Assembly: GCF_000515115.1 (NCBI RefSeq)
Contig: NZ_AZXF01000022.1
Location: 48,487-112,486 of the forward strand
Direction of reading: 5' to 3'
DNA length: 64,000 nucleotides
Origin: Nocardiopsis sp. CNT312
GTDB lineage: Bacteria > Actinomycetota > Actinomycetes > Streptosporangiales > Streptosporangiaceae
Under the pieces are notes generated by a model. The model was not told the origin of the DNA and did not search any database. It worked only from the letters and a program-made list of their open reading frames with translations. Numbering within the stretch: position 1 is the first letter of the stretch; each line of letters begins with the position of its first letter. Made by a program: the position numbers and the translations under genes. Below, piece after piece: positions 25,191 through 33,797 of the stretch.

Positions 25191-26182
25191 GCCGCACCTC
25201 CCGTCATCTGGACCCGGGTGCGCGGGTCGATCAGGACGTAGACGATGTCGATGATGAAGTTGGCGATGAGGACCCCGACGACCACGAACAGGAAGATGCC
25301 CTGCAGGAGGAAGAAGTCGTTGTTGTTGATGGAGTCCAGGATGAGGCTGCCCAGGCCGGGGTAGTTGAACACGATCTCGGTGAGCAGGGAGCCCGCGATG
25401 ATCGTGCCGAGCTGGACCGCCAGGCCGGTGATCTGCGGGAGCATCGCGTTGCGGAAGGCGTAGCGGCGGATGAGCCTGCGCGGTGCGCCGAGGGCCTGGA
25501 GGTAGTTGGAGTAGTCCGCCTCCAGCTCGTAGATGATCATGTTGCGCATGCCGATCGCCCAACCGCCCAGGGCCACCAGGAACATGGACAGGAACGGCAG
25601 GATCCAGTGGAGGATCAGGTCGGAGATGAACACCCAGGAGAAGTCGGGGCGCAGCGAGAAGCTGTAGCCGCCGGAGGCGGGCAGGAGGCCAGCGACGATC
25701 CCGACCGACCAGGCCAGCAGCAGGGCCAGCCACATGTACGGGGTGGCGGTGAGGATGTAGCCCACCGGCAGGATGCTGTTGTCCAGGATCTTGCTGCGCG
25801 CGGCGAAGGCGCCGAAGCGGTTGCCCACGATCCAGCTCAGCAGGATGGCGGGAAGCAGCAGGGCGAGGGTGTAGGGGATCGCCCCCATGATGACGTCGGT
25901 GACGGGCTTGGGGTACAGCATGATGCTGACGCCCAGGTCACCCCGGAACAGGCCGGCCCAGAAGCTGAGGTACTGCTCGTACAGCGGGGTGTCGAGGCCG
26001 AAGATCTCGTTGTAGTAGTTGTTCATCCGCTCCAGGGCGGCGGGGTCGCTGACCGAGGCTCTGGAGAGCATGCTGCGGACGGGGTCCCCCGGCATGAAGC
26101 GGGGGATCATCCAGTTGATGGTGACCGCGATGACGAACGTCAGCATGTAGATGACGGACTTGCGGCCGATGTAGCGCCACAC
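25187..26182 (-). CDS. ABC transporter permease (DppB-like)
   Basis: 331 residues, six transmembrane helices, first at residues 7-28. DppB marks are RFMPGDPVRSM near the N-terminus, a periplasmic loop with YNEIFGLDTPLYEQYLSFW, and the coupling segment YLQALGAPRRLIRRYAFRNAMLPQ (shown in part). It begins 128 bp after the binding-protein gene, beyond a strong hairpin, so its expression is probably lower than that of the lipoprotein. Confidence 0.92.
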   Translation of the reverse strand: MWRYIGRKSVIYMLTFVIAVTINWMIPRFMPGDPVRSMLSRASVSDPAALERMNNYYNEIFGLDTPLYEQYLSFWAGLFRGDLGVSIMLYPKPVTDVIMGAIPYTLALLLPAILLSWIVGNRFGAFAARSKILDNSILPVGYILTATPYMWLALLLAWSVGIVAGLLPASGGYSFSLRPDFSWVFISDLILHWILPFLSMFLVALGGWAIGMRNMIIYELEADYSNYLQALGAPRRLIRRYAFRNAMLPQITGLAVQLGTIIAGSLLTEIVFNYPGLGSLILDSINNNDFFLLQGIFLFVVVGVLIANFIIDIVYVLIDPRTRVQMTGGAA

Positions 26183-26261
26183 ACTTTCCTCCGGGTGTCG
26201 GCGTCGGACGTAGGTCCGGTCGGCCCGGGTTCATCCGAGCCGACCGGGTGAGGGTGTGGAA

Positions 26262-26297
26262 AGGGCGCGGGAGGCGTGGTGGCGCCTCCCGCGCCCT
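26262..26297 (-). terminator. Intercistronic hairpin between binding protein and permease genes
   Basis: A perfect 15-bp stem (26262-26276 with 26283-26297) closes on a 6-nt loop, 14 bp after the binding-protein stop. In ABC operons such a structure usually attenuates downstream transcription or protects the upstream mRNA, giving excess binding protein. Confidence 0.65.
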
Positions 26298-26310
26298 CTA
26301 GGTGTTCGGT

Positions 26311-28023
26311 CTACTCGACCGGCTCGATCTCGGCCAGCGTCCGCACGCCGCCCAGCTCAAGCCAACCGTTCCACAGGGATGCCGGGGTGTTCGGGGTGTC
26401 CCCGGCCTCGCTCGGCCAGTTGGTCCAGTGCTGGGTGCTGTGCTGCGCCCAGAGGCCGTTGTACCAGAGCGGGATGGCGGGCATCTCCGCGAGCTGGATC
26501 TCCTGGATCTGCGAGGTGACCTCGGCGGCGCCCCCGATGTCGTCGGCGGGCACGGAGGCGAGCTCCTCGACCAGCTCCCACGCTTCCTCGTTCTCGTACC
26601 GACCGAAGTTCACGGTGGTCTGCTGCTCCTGGACGGGCAGCTGGAAGAGGTAGTCGTAGTAGGTCCAGGGGGTGTTGCTCTGCTGGCGCTCGTTGTTGAT
26701 GAGCAGGTCGTACTCACCGGAGTTGCGCTGGTCGACCAGCAGGTCGAACTCGGGGAACTCGGCGGTGACGTTGATGCCGATCGCCTTGGCGTCCTCGGCG
26801 ATGAGGCGCGCGGCCTCCATCCAGTCGGTCCAGCCGGAGGGGACCATGAGGGTGAGCTCGATCGGGTCGCCGTCGGGCGTCTCGACGAAGCCGTCGCCGT
26901 CCTGGTCCTGGTAGTCGGCGTCCTCCAGGTAGGCGATGGCCTCTTCCTGGCTGTAGGTGACGTTGGCCTCGCTGACCATCTGGTGGTCGACGTAGTCCTC
27001 CCAGGCCGGGAGCAGGCCGGTCGGGTTGGCCGCCTCGACCAGGTTGGCGTAGGGGCCCTCGACGATCTGGGTCGTGTTGATGGCCCGGGCCAGCGCCTGA
27101 CGGAAGGCCACGTCGTTCATCGGCGCGCGGTCGTGGTTGAGCACCAGCCACGCGGTGTTGGCGCTCTGCATGTAGGGCGGACCGTCGTAGAAGCTGGTGA
27201 GCGTCTCGTCGCTGTTCAGCGTCTGGTCGATGCCCGGCAGGAAGTTGTTCGACAGGTCCAGCTCGTTCTGGGAGAGCATGCCCATCGTCACCTCGTTGGA
27301 GGCGTTGACGATGTCGACGATGTACCTGGCGTCCATGTCGAGGTCGAGCTGCTCGACGGCCCACCAGTCGTCGTTGCGCTCCCAGATCATCCGGTCGTCG
27401 GCGTGGTCCTCGTAGGCGTAGGGACCGGTGCCGACCGGGTCCTCGTTGGGGTTGTCGACCAGGTCGTTCTCAGAGGCGTCGGCCCAGAGGTGGTCCGGGA
27501 CGATCGGGTTGGTGTAGAGCCAGTTCATCCACTCCTGGGGACGGGACTCGGAGAAGGTGACCGTCACGGTGAGGTCGTCGGTGGCCTCGACGCTCTCCAC
27601 GTAGTCCCACACGTTGCTGTAGGAGACCACCTCGTTCTGGCCCAGCTCCAGGGTGGTGACGACGTCCTGGGCGTCCAGGGTCTCGCCGTCGGTCCACGGG
27701 ATGCCCTCGCGGAGGGTGATCTCGTGGACGTCGTCGGCGGTCCACTCGTCGCTCTCGGCGAGCCAGTGCACGTACTCGTTCTCGGCGTAGTCGAACAGGA
27801 AGAGCGGCTCGTAGACGAGACCGATCGTGCCGACCGCGTACTGGCCCCGCATGAACGGGTTCCAGCTGACGGGCGGCCCCCACGCCGTTCCGGAGGTGTA
27901 CAGGGTTTCGTTACGGGGGTAGGCGCCGCCGCCACCGCCGTCGCCGCCTTCGCCACCGCTCGAGCAGGCCGTGGCCGCCAGGGCCACCGCTGCGAGAGCG
28001 GCTGGAATCCGCAGAGCTCTCAT
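26311..28023 (-). CDS. Solute-binding lipoprotein (SBP family 5)
   Basis: 570 residues. A signal peptide ends in the lipobox LAATAC, so Cys becomes lipidated; a flexible Gly-rich linker follows. Family 5 (Opp/Dpp) marks include EYVHWLAESDEW, ITLREGIPWTDGETLDAQDVV, VGTGPYAYE and the C-terminal AEMPAIPLWYNGLW. In this operon it most likely captures manno-oligosaccharides. ATG 28023 has AGGAGGAG upstream. It is the first gene after the CebR-type operator. Confidence 0.92.
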   Translation of the reverse strand: MRALRIPAALAAVALAATACSSGGEGGDGGGGGAYPRNETLYTSGTAWGPPVSWNPFMRGQYAVGTIGLVYEPLFLFDYAENEYVHWLAESDEWTADDVHEITLREGIPWTDGETLDAQDVVTTLELGQNEVVSYSNVWDYVESVEATDDLTVTVTFSESRPQEWMNWLYTNPIVPDHLWADASENDLVDNPNEDPVGTGPYAYEDHADDRMIWERNDDWWAVEQLDLDMDARYIVDIVNASNEVTMGMLSQNELDLSNNFLPGIDQTLNSDETLTSFYDGPPYMQSANTAWLVLNHDRAPMNDVAFRQALARAINTTQIVEGPYANLVEAANPTGLLPAWEDYVDHQMVSEANVTYSQEEAIAYLEDADYQDQDGDGFVETPDGDPIELTLMVPSGWTDWMEAARLIAEDAKAIGINVTAEFPEFDLLVDQRNSGEYDLLINNERQQSNTPWTYYDYLFQLPVQEQQTTVNFGRYENEEAWELVEELASVPADDIGGAAEVTSQIQEIQLAEMPAIPLWYNGLWAQHSTQHWTNWPSEAGDTPNTPASLWNGWLELGGVRTLAEIEPVE

Positions 28024-28093
28024 CTCGACTCCTCCTCTGTCCCGGTCGGCCTTCGTATGGGGGTGCCTTCCGTGAATCCGTGATGCTAGAAGG

Positions 28094-28107
28094 TGGGAGC
28101 GCTCCCA
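28094..28107. promoter_or_regulatory. LacI-family operator, CebR-type box
   Basis: TGGGAGCGCTCCCA is a perfect 14-bp palindrome, identical to the known CebR box of Streptomyces. It lies 71 bp upstream of the binding-protein start, between it and the LacI gene. The LacI protein encoded next door is the obvious ligand. Confidence 0.85.
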
Positions 28108-28128
28108 ATCAGGAGCGCAGAAGGCCGT

Positions 28129-28146
28129 TGCTGAACCGGGTAAGTG
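28129..28146. promoter_or_regulatory. Second shared motif, copy 1
   Basis: TGCTGAACCGGGTAAGTG matches the copy at 29295-29312 in its first 11 bases and 15 of 18 overall. It lies upstream of the binding-protein gene. A centred CCGG with flanking AA/TT resembles LacI-family half-site arrangements. Confidence 0.45.
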
Positions 28147-28240
28147 ATCCCAACAACAACACGTCCACGGGAAGTGCGTCAATCCCCGACATGACCCCGT
28201 TATCCGCTTGTAACAGGTCAGACAGCTCACAGACGCCTGA

Positions 28241-29260
28241 CTAGGACAGCAGGAGGCCCGTACTCGCACGCGGCTGGAGCTCCCCCGGGGAGATCTCCTT
28301 GCTCTGGACCCGTTCACCCGACACCACCTTGACCAGCATGCGAGCGGCCTCGCGGCCGTAGGAGACAACGTCGCGCACCACCGCGGTGAGCGCCGGGCGC
28401 ACCAGGCCGCACAGCGTGGAGTCGTCCCACGCGACGATGGACAGCTGCGAGGGCACGTCCACCCCCAGTTCCCGGGCCACCCCCAGGCCGGCCACCGCCA
28501 TGAGGTCGTTGTCGTAGACCAGGGCGGTGGGCCGGTCCGTGCGGGTCAGTAACCTGCGCGTGATGCGCGTCCCCGCCTCGCCCGTGTAGTCGGCGTGTTC
28601 GGTGTACACTTCAGCGACCCCTGCCTCCTCGGCAGCCTCCAGGAACGCCCGTGTGCGTTTTCCGGTGTGCACGAAGTACTCGGGGCCGGCGATCCGGGCG
28701 ATCCTCTGATGACCCAGCGCCCCCAGGTAGTGCACCACCTCGCGCATCGGGGCGCTCTCGTCGGTGTACAGGCAGGGCAGGGACCCGATCCCCTCCGGCC
28801 CACCCAGGACGACGGTGGGCAGGAACGTCTTCTGCACCGCCTCGAACCTGGGGTCCTCGGTGCGCACGTCGACGATGATCACCCCGTCCACACGCTGCTC
28901 GGCCGCCCACCGGCGGTAGGCGGCGACCTCGGCTTGATGCTCTTCGGTGACCTGAAGCAGCAGGTCGACCCCCGAGCCGGTCAGCTCCGCCTCGATACCG
29001 GACACGAACTGCATGAAGAAGGGCTCCACGCCCAGGACGTGCGCCGGACGGTCTATCACCAGGCCGATCGCGCCCACCCTCCCCCCCGAGGACAGGGCCC
29101 GGGCCGGGCTGCTGGGAGCCCACCCCAGGTCGTGGGCGATGGCCAGGATGCGCCTTCGGGTCTCCTCCGAGACCCCTGGACGTCCGTTGAGCGCGTAGGA
29201 GACCGAACCCTTGGATACGCCTGCCGCCTTGGCGATGTCCACGATGGTCGGTCGCCGCAT
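28241..29260 (-). CDS. LacI-family regulator of the mannoside operon
   Basis: 339 residues. The HTH is at the extreme N-terminus (TIVDIAKAAGVSKGSVSYALNGRPGVS), followed by the hinge helix (PARALSSGG) and the sugar-binding core (VDGVIIVDVRTEDP, ALVYDNDLMAVAGL, SIVAWDDS). It should repress the operon through the palindrome at 28094-28107 until a mannoside binds. The ATG at 29260 is chosen over a TTG at 29272 because GGGAG lies just before it. That GGGAGC is itself half of a CebR-type box. Confidence 0.9.
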   Translation of the reverse strand: MRRPTIVDIAKAAGVSKGSVSYALNGRPGVSEETRRRILAIAHDLGWAPSSPARALSSGGRVGAIGLVIDRPAHVLGVEPFFMQFVSGIEAELTGSGVDLLLQVTEEHQAEVAAYRRWAAEQRVDGVIIVDVRTEDPRFEAVQKTFLPTVVLGGPEGIGSLPCLYTDESAPMREVVHYLGALGHQRIARIAGPEYFVHTGKRTRAFLEAAEEAGVAEVYTEHADYTGEAGTRITRRLLTRTDRPTALVYDNDLMAVAGLGVARELGVDVPSQLSIVAWDDSTLCGLVRPALTAVVRDVVSYGREAARMLVKVVSGERVQSKEISPGELQPRASTGLLLS

Positions 29261-29294
29261 CAGTGCTCCCAATGCGTCTCTCCAGAGTCGATGG

Positions 29295-29312
29295 TGCTGA
29301 ACCGGTTAAGCA
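29295..29312. promoter_or_regulatory. Second shared motif, copy 2
   Basis: TGCTGAACCGGTTAAGCA is an imperfect 18-bp palindrome (16 of 18 symmetric) 35 bp upstream of the LacI start. It shares its sequence with 28129-28146, so both promoters of the locus carry it. Confidence 0.5.
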
Positions 29313-29359
29313 AGTGGGATGGGATTGTACTCGATCGGTCGCGGAGTGCTCAGGGGAGC

Positions 29360-30238
29360 CTAACCCTGACAGCCGGGGCACCAGTAGAGGGTGCGCCCGG
29401 CCAGCTCCCGCGAGGCGACGGGGACGCCGCACACGCGGCAGGGCTCACCCGCCCGGTAGCAGACGTAGAGCGCGTCCTCGCGGGGCACCGGGCGCGCCCC
29501 GGGGTCGGGGCGGTGCCCGGGGCGGGTGGTGACGATGGAGCCGTCACGCACACCGTCGCGGAGCAGACCGCCCAGGTCGGTCCAGAGCGCCTCCCACCGG
29601 CCGCGGGTGAGGTCGCGCCCGGGCGTCAGGGGGTCGATCCCGGCCCGGAACAGCGACTCGGCGCGGTAGATGTTGCCCACACCAGCGATGACGTCCTGGC
29701 GCATGAGCAGCACCGCCACGCTGGTACGGGTCAGGGAGACCTTGCGCCAGGCGGCGTCGGGGTCGGCGTCGGGGCGCAGCGGGTCAGGGCCCAGACGTTC
29801 CTGGACGGACCGCTTGCCCTCCCCGGTGACCAGTTCGCACGCCGAGGCACCGCGCAGGTCCGCCCAGCCGGAGGCGGTGACCAGACGCACGCGGACGGCA
29901 CCCGCCGGTGCGGGCGGCACCACGAAGCCCGCGCCGTCGCGCTCCAGGTCCAGACGCCGCGCGCCCTCCACTCTGGGCGCCCCCAGGTGCCGCTCTCCGT
30001 CGGCCCCGCCGAAGGTCCACGCTCCGTAGAGCCCCAGGTGCACACGCAGCCACTCCCCCGAGTCGAAGCCCAGGAACAGGTGCTTTCCATGCGCCTCGCT
30101 CTCGGTGAGCACGTGTCCGTCCACCCGGGCCGCGCCCTCGGCGAAGCGGCCCTGCGGGCTGGAGGCGCGCACCGCGGCCCCGCCGAAGGCCGTGGCGAAG
30201 TACGCCGCCAGCCGGTGCAGCGTGTGGCCCTCGGGCAC
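29360..30238 (-). CDS. nei: Fpg/Nei-family DNA glycosylase
   Basis: 292 residues from GTG 30238. After Met removal the N-terminus is PEGHT, with the catalytic Pro and Glu of the family. The pattern PEGHTLHRLA with short following helices fits the actinobacterial Nei2 type. The helix-two-turn-helix is near MRQDVIAGVGNIYRAESLF. The zinc finger at the C-terminus has CRVCGVP...YWCPGC. It removes oxidised bases and cleaves the strand by beta/delta elimination. A longer open frame exists upstream, but only GTG 30238 gives the required PEG start. Confidence 0.92.
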   Translation of the reverse strand: MPEGHTLHRLAAYFATAFGGAAVRASSPQGRFAEGAARVDGHVLTESEAHGKHLFLGFDSGEWLRVHLGLYGAWTFGGADGERHLGAPRVEGARRLDLERDGAGFVVPPAPAGAVRVRLVTASGWADLRGASACELVTGEGKRSVQERLGPDPLRPDADPDAAWRKVSLTRTSVAVLLMRQDVIAGVGNIYRAESLFRAGIDPLTPGRDLTRGRWEALWTDLGGLLRDGVRDGSIVTTRPGHRPDPGARPVPREDALYVCYRAGEPCRVCGVPVASRELAGRTLYWCPGCQG

Positions 30239-30390
30239 GTGCGCCCCCTCTCCCCGGTCCGTCCGGGAGCGCGGACGGACCACCGCGCCCCGGACCTCGT
30301 GCTGGACTCAGCGTAGTGGCCTCCGAACAGCCCAAAACCCACCCGTCTTGCTCCAGGCCGCAGACGGGAGCAGTGCACGGGCGCCGCCGG

Positions 30391-30632
30391 TGTCCGCGGG
30401 AGGAGTCTCCACTGCGGCGAGGAACGAGCACAGTGGAGCTGCGGCCTCGACGGCGGCGGGCTGGCGGGTGGGCGACGACGAAGACGCCGGCCTCCGTGGG
30501 GCCCGAGCACCTGCCGGGCCCGCGAGGCGGCATGAACGCACCGGCCTTCTTGGCGCCCGGGCACCGGAAGGAAAACAGCGCCGCCAGGCGTCCTCCGAGG
30601 GTGGTGGGCGGCGCGGGCGGGCCCGCGAGGGA
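30391..30632. repeat. Dispersed intergenic repeat, copy 1 (compound)
   Basis: This 400-bp gene-free gap holds two adjoining modules. The first has GCGAGGAACGAGCA (30417-30430) and GCGACGACGAAGA (30472-30484). It runs into ACGCCGGCCTCC and CCCGAGCACC. A second GCC-rich version follows from 30540. Both 14/13-mers recur at the window's right end, and ACGCCGGCCTCC plus CCCGAGCACC recur near 38.9 kb. No gene was found here. Confidence 0.6.
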
Positions 30633-30635
30633 CCG

Positions 30636-33600
30636 TCAGAACGCGAGGATCTCCCGGACCAGGGCCCGGGTGTCGGCCAGGCAGCGCCAGGCGGGGACCA
30701 GGACCACGGGGTCCCCGGTGGCCCGGCCGAGGGCCTCGCCACGGCGCACCAGGTGGCGCAGGGCGCGGCCGTCGGGGCCCCGGTCGAGGAGGACGACCAG
30801 GTGCCGGTCCGCGCGGCCCACGATCAGGTCGGCGGTCCAACCGCGCACGGTCCGACCGGCCTCGACCAGTGCACCGGTCTCGCGCAACCGGTCGGCCAGG
30901 GCGTCCCGGAGCGGGTCGGCCGCCTCCGCGGGGACACGGCCCCGCGCAGTGGTGTCCAGGTCGGCCAGCGGCCCGTCCCCGCCGGACCAGTACCCGCGGT
31001 CGCCCACCACGACGAGTCTGCGGCGGGTCCGGGTGAGCACGGCCGACCACAGGTGGTCCATGCGCCGGATCCTGCGTTCGGCGATGGCGGGAGCCCCGGC
31101 CCCGAGCATCGGGGACAGCACGGTGACGTCGGCCGTGCGCGTGTCCGAGGAGAGCACCTCGGGGCCGCCGACCCGCACCTCATGGTCGAGGTGCCGGGTG
31201 CGCAACTGCCTGCGGATCAGCGCGATCTGGGGCTGGGTGGGCGCCACGACCGCGATGACCGCGCCCTCCTCGGCCTCGGCGTCGGCCTCGACGGCGGCGA
31301 TAGCGGCGCGGTAGGCCTCGTCCCTGTTGACGTAGGAGGCTCCGGGGGCCGCCTCGCAGGCTCCGGCGACGTCGTACCACCGCAGGACCGGTCCGCCGTC
31401 GGGGTCGGGGACGGTGCGGACCAAGACGCGCCCGCCGTAGCAGTGCCGCGCGGCGGCCCCCGCGAGCCGCGGGGCGCCGCCGGTGTGCTCGTCCAGCCAG
31501 AGCAGTTCGGGTGCGGCCCGGCGTGCGGCCCACAGCGCCGAACCCGAACCGTACCGCAGCCCCTGTTCGTCGAGCCGGTCGGCGCTCACCCCGGCGGCGA
31601 CGACGGCGCGGCGTTCCTCGGAGGGTTCGAGTACGCTCGCGGGCCCCGAGTGGGCGGGGTCGCCGAGCACGACGGCCCTGGTCGCGCGGTAGAGGGCGGG
31701 CAGCAGTTCGGCGGCCCGGGTGTGTTCGGCACCCACCACGACCACCAGGTCGAAGAACCCGGGCTGCGGGGGCAGGGCCCGGACCTGGCCGGTGCGGCAC
31801 ATCCAGGTGGGAAGGGTGGCGAGCAGGTCGGACATCCCGGGCCAGCCGGGGCCGTCGTGCCAGTTGAGGGCCTCTAGCCGGTGGGCGATGGCCGCCCGTC
31901 CCCGTCGCAGGCGGGGTTCGGTGGCCGCGGTGAGGCAGGCGGCGCCGGAGCGGCGGTGGCGGGCGAGTGCGTCGGCCAGGTCGCGGACCAGTTCGTCGAG
32001 CGGGGCACAGCGGGTGCGCTGGTCGACGGCGCGGCGCCAGTCGCGTTCCATCGCGGCCACGGCGCACAGCCGCGCCAGGTTCTCCGGGTCGGTGCTCACG
32101 CCCAGTTCGCGGCGGACGGCACCGCGGTGGCGGAGCCCGGAAAGGCCGCTGCCACCAGCGGCCTCAGCCCGGCGCAGCCAGTATTCGGGCCCGCCCCGCT
32201 CCGGAGTGAAGAGGGCGTCGGGGTCCCAGCCGTGAGCGATGCTGCGGGCGCGTTCGGCGGCCAGGTAGGCGAGGGCGGCTCCGCCGGAGGCCATGGTGTC
32301 CATGGCCCGCCAGACCTCGCGGACGCGTTCCCACTCCCGCGCCAGGTCGGCCCAGTGCGTGTCGGGGTCGTTCTCCGCCGGTCGGGTCTCCTCGGCGGTG
32401 TGCTCGGTGAGCAGGGTGTCGAGTCGACGCATCTCCGTTTCGCGGTGTTCGGGGCCGCCGACGCGCACGGGATGGTGTTCGGGTGCGGTTCCCGCGCGAC
32501 GGGTGATCTCGGCGAGGTCCTCCTCGCCGTGGGCGCAGACGAGGGTGCGCTGTCCGTGGGCGGCGGCGGTGCGGACGAGGGCGTCGACGAGGTCGAACGC
32601 ACCGGTTCCGGGAGGGGTGGCGGCCACGGTGAGCCGCTCGCGCATGGCGGAGTCGAGGACGGCGTACTGGGACTGGTCGAGTGCCGTGGCGGAGACGGGG
32701 ACGGCGGTCGGTGGCGGCACCCGTGTCGGTTTCCGCGGGCGGACCGGGCCCCGGAGGGTGGCGGTACGGGGGCCCGTGGCGGAACGGTCCAGGAGGGGTT
32801 CCAGGGCGGTGCCGACGACGCGGTCGGGGTCCAGTCCGTCCCGGCCGGAGGGGTCGAGGTCGGCGAGGACGGCGGCAATGGTGCCGGGGGCGGGGCCGTC
32901 GGTGTCCGGGCGGTCCTCGGGCCCGGCCCGGAAGAGCACGGCGGTGTTGTGGGCTCCGGCGGTGAACGCGGCCGGACGGCCGCGGGTGGCGCGCGGGTCG
33001 ATGGCGTCGACGCGTTCGATCTCCAGTCGGCTGAGCAGGGCACGCGCCTTGGCCGCGAGGTCGGCGACGGCCGCCGGGCGGTGGGCCTCGGCGGGGGTGC
33101 CGGCGCGCAGGCGAGCGCGGAGTTCGAAGAGGTCGTCGGCGTCGGTGACGCCGAGCCGGGTGAGGAGGGCCGGGTTGACGTCGGGCGGTCCGACGGCGCG
33201 GACGGCCGGGAATCCGGGGCCCACGGTGAGGGCGTCGGTCTCGTCGGCGGCGCGGACGTCGGCGGTCAGCAGGGGGAGGACGGCGCGGTCGTCGCCCTCG
33301 CCGAGGACGACCATCGGATACCCGTAGCGCAGGGCCTGGCCGCCGAGGCGGGACACACGCATGACCCGGGCGGCTCCGGGGTCCAGCCGTAGGGTGTCCC
33401 CAGCCCCGCTGAGCAGGATCTCGGGGCCGCTCGGCAGACAGGCGCAGGTGTCGGTGCCGACCCGCGCGGCGGGCACGGCGTGGGTGTGCACGGCCTCCCG
33501 GCTCAGGCAGGCGCGCAGGTAGGCCAGGAGGGAGCGGGTGCCGTCGCGGTCGGCGGCGGGTTCACGGCGCGGTGGGGCCTGCGCCGACGGGTCCGCCGCG

Positions 33601-33677
33601 GTAGGGGGCGGGCCCGCCACCGTCACGGGGCCGACCGGTCCCGCGGCCTCCTGCTCCTCCTCCTGCAGTGACCTCAT
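30636..33677 (-). CDS. SF1-helicase-like protein with degenerate motor motifs and C-terminal Vsr-like domain
   Basis: 1013 residues. The layout follows Upf1/Dna2-type helicases. The Walker A position near residue 355 reads ATPPGTGAF, lacking the essential GKT Lys. Walker B near 640 reads FFDLVVVVGAEHT without the usual DEA. Motif III is GDPAHSG, not GDxxQ. Motif VI near 880 is LTRTRRRLVVVGD, fairly close to ALTRAR. The last 80 residues (LRETGALVEAGRTVRGWTADLIVG, shown in part) resemble the Vsr/restriction-like domain found at the end of such helicases, also with weak active-site residues. ATP hydrolysis is doubtful. Partner or substrate is unknown; neighbours give no hint. Confidence 0.65.
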   Translation of the reverse strand: MRSLQEEEQEAAGPVGPVTVAGPPPTAADPSAQAPPRREPAADRDGTRSLLAYLRACLSREAVHTHAVPAARVGTDTCACLPSGPEILLSGAGDTLRLDPGAARVMRVSRLGGQALRYGYPMVVLGEGDDRAVLPLLTADVRAADETDALTVGPGFPAVRAVGPPDVNPALLTRLGVTDADDLFELRARLRAGTPAEAHRPAAVADLAAKARALLSRLEIERVDAIDPRATRGRPAAFTAGAHNTAVLFRAGPEDRPDTDGPAPGTIAAVLADLDPSGRDGLDPDRVVGTALEPLLDRSATGPRTATLRGPVRPRKPTRVPPPTAVPVSATALDQSQYAVLDSAMRERLTVAATPPGTGAFDLVDALVRTAAAHGQRTLVCAHGEEDLAEITRRAGTAPEHHPVRVGGPEHRETEMRRLDTLLTEHTAEETRPAENDPDTHWADLAREWERVREVWRAMDTMASGGAALAYLAAERARSIAHGWDPDALFTPERGGPEYWLRRAEAAGGSGLSGLRHRGAVRRELGVSTDPENLARLCAVAAMERDWRRAVDQRTRCAPLDELVRDLADALARHRRSGAACLTAATEPRLRRGRAAIAHRLEALNWHDGPGWPGMSDLLATLPTWMCRTGQVRALPPQPGFFDLVVVVGAEHTRAAELLPALYRATRAVVLGDPAHSGPASVLEPSEERRAVVAAGVSADRLDEQGLRYGSGSALWAARRAAPELLWLDEHTGGAPRLAGAAARHCYGGRVLVRTVPDPDGGPVLRWYDVAGACEAAPGASYVNRDEAYRAAIAAVEADAEAEEGAVIAVVAPTQPQIALIRRQLRTRHLDHEVRVGGPEVLSSDTRTADVTVLSPMLGAGAPAIAERRIRRMDHLWSAVLTRTRRRLVVVGDRGYWSGGDGPLADLDTTARGRVPAEAADPLRDALADRLRETGALVEAGRTVRGWTADLIVGRADRHLVVLLDRGPDGRALRHLVRRGEALGRATGDPVVLVPAWRCLADTRALVREILAF

Positions 33678-33797
33678 GCCACCCCGCCCCCCGTAGTGTT
33701 ACCGACCGGCTACCCAAAGCCATCGACGCCCATTGTGGTGGATGAACCGGGAGCGGACCCCCCGAACGCGGGAAACCGTCGCGATTCCCGAGGCCGG

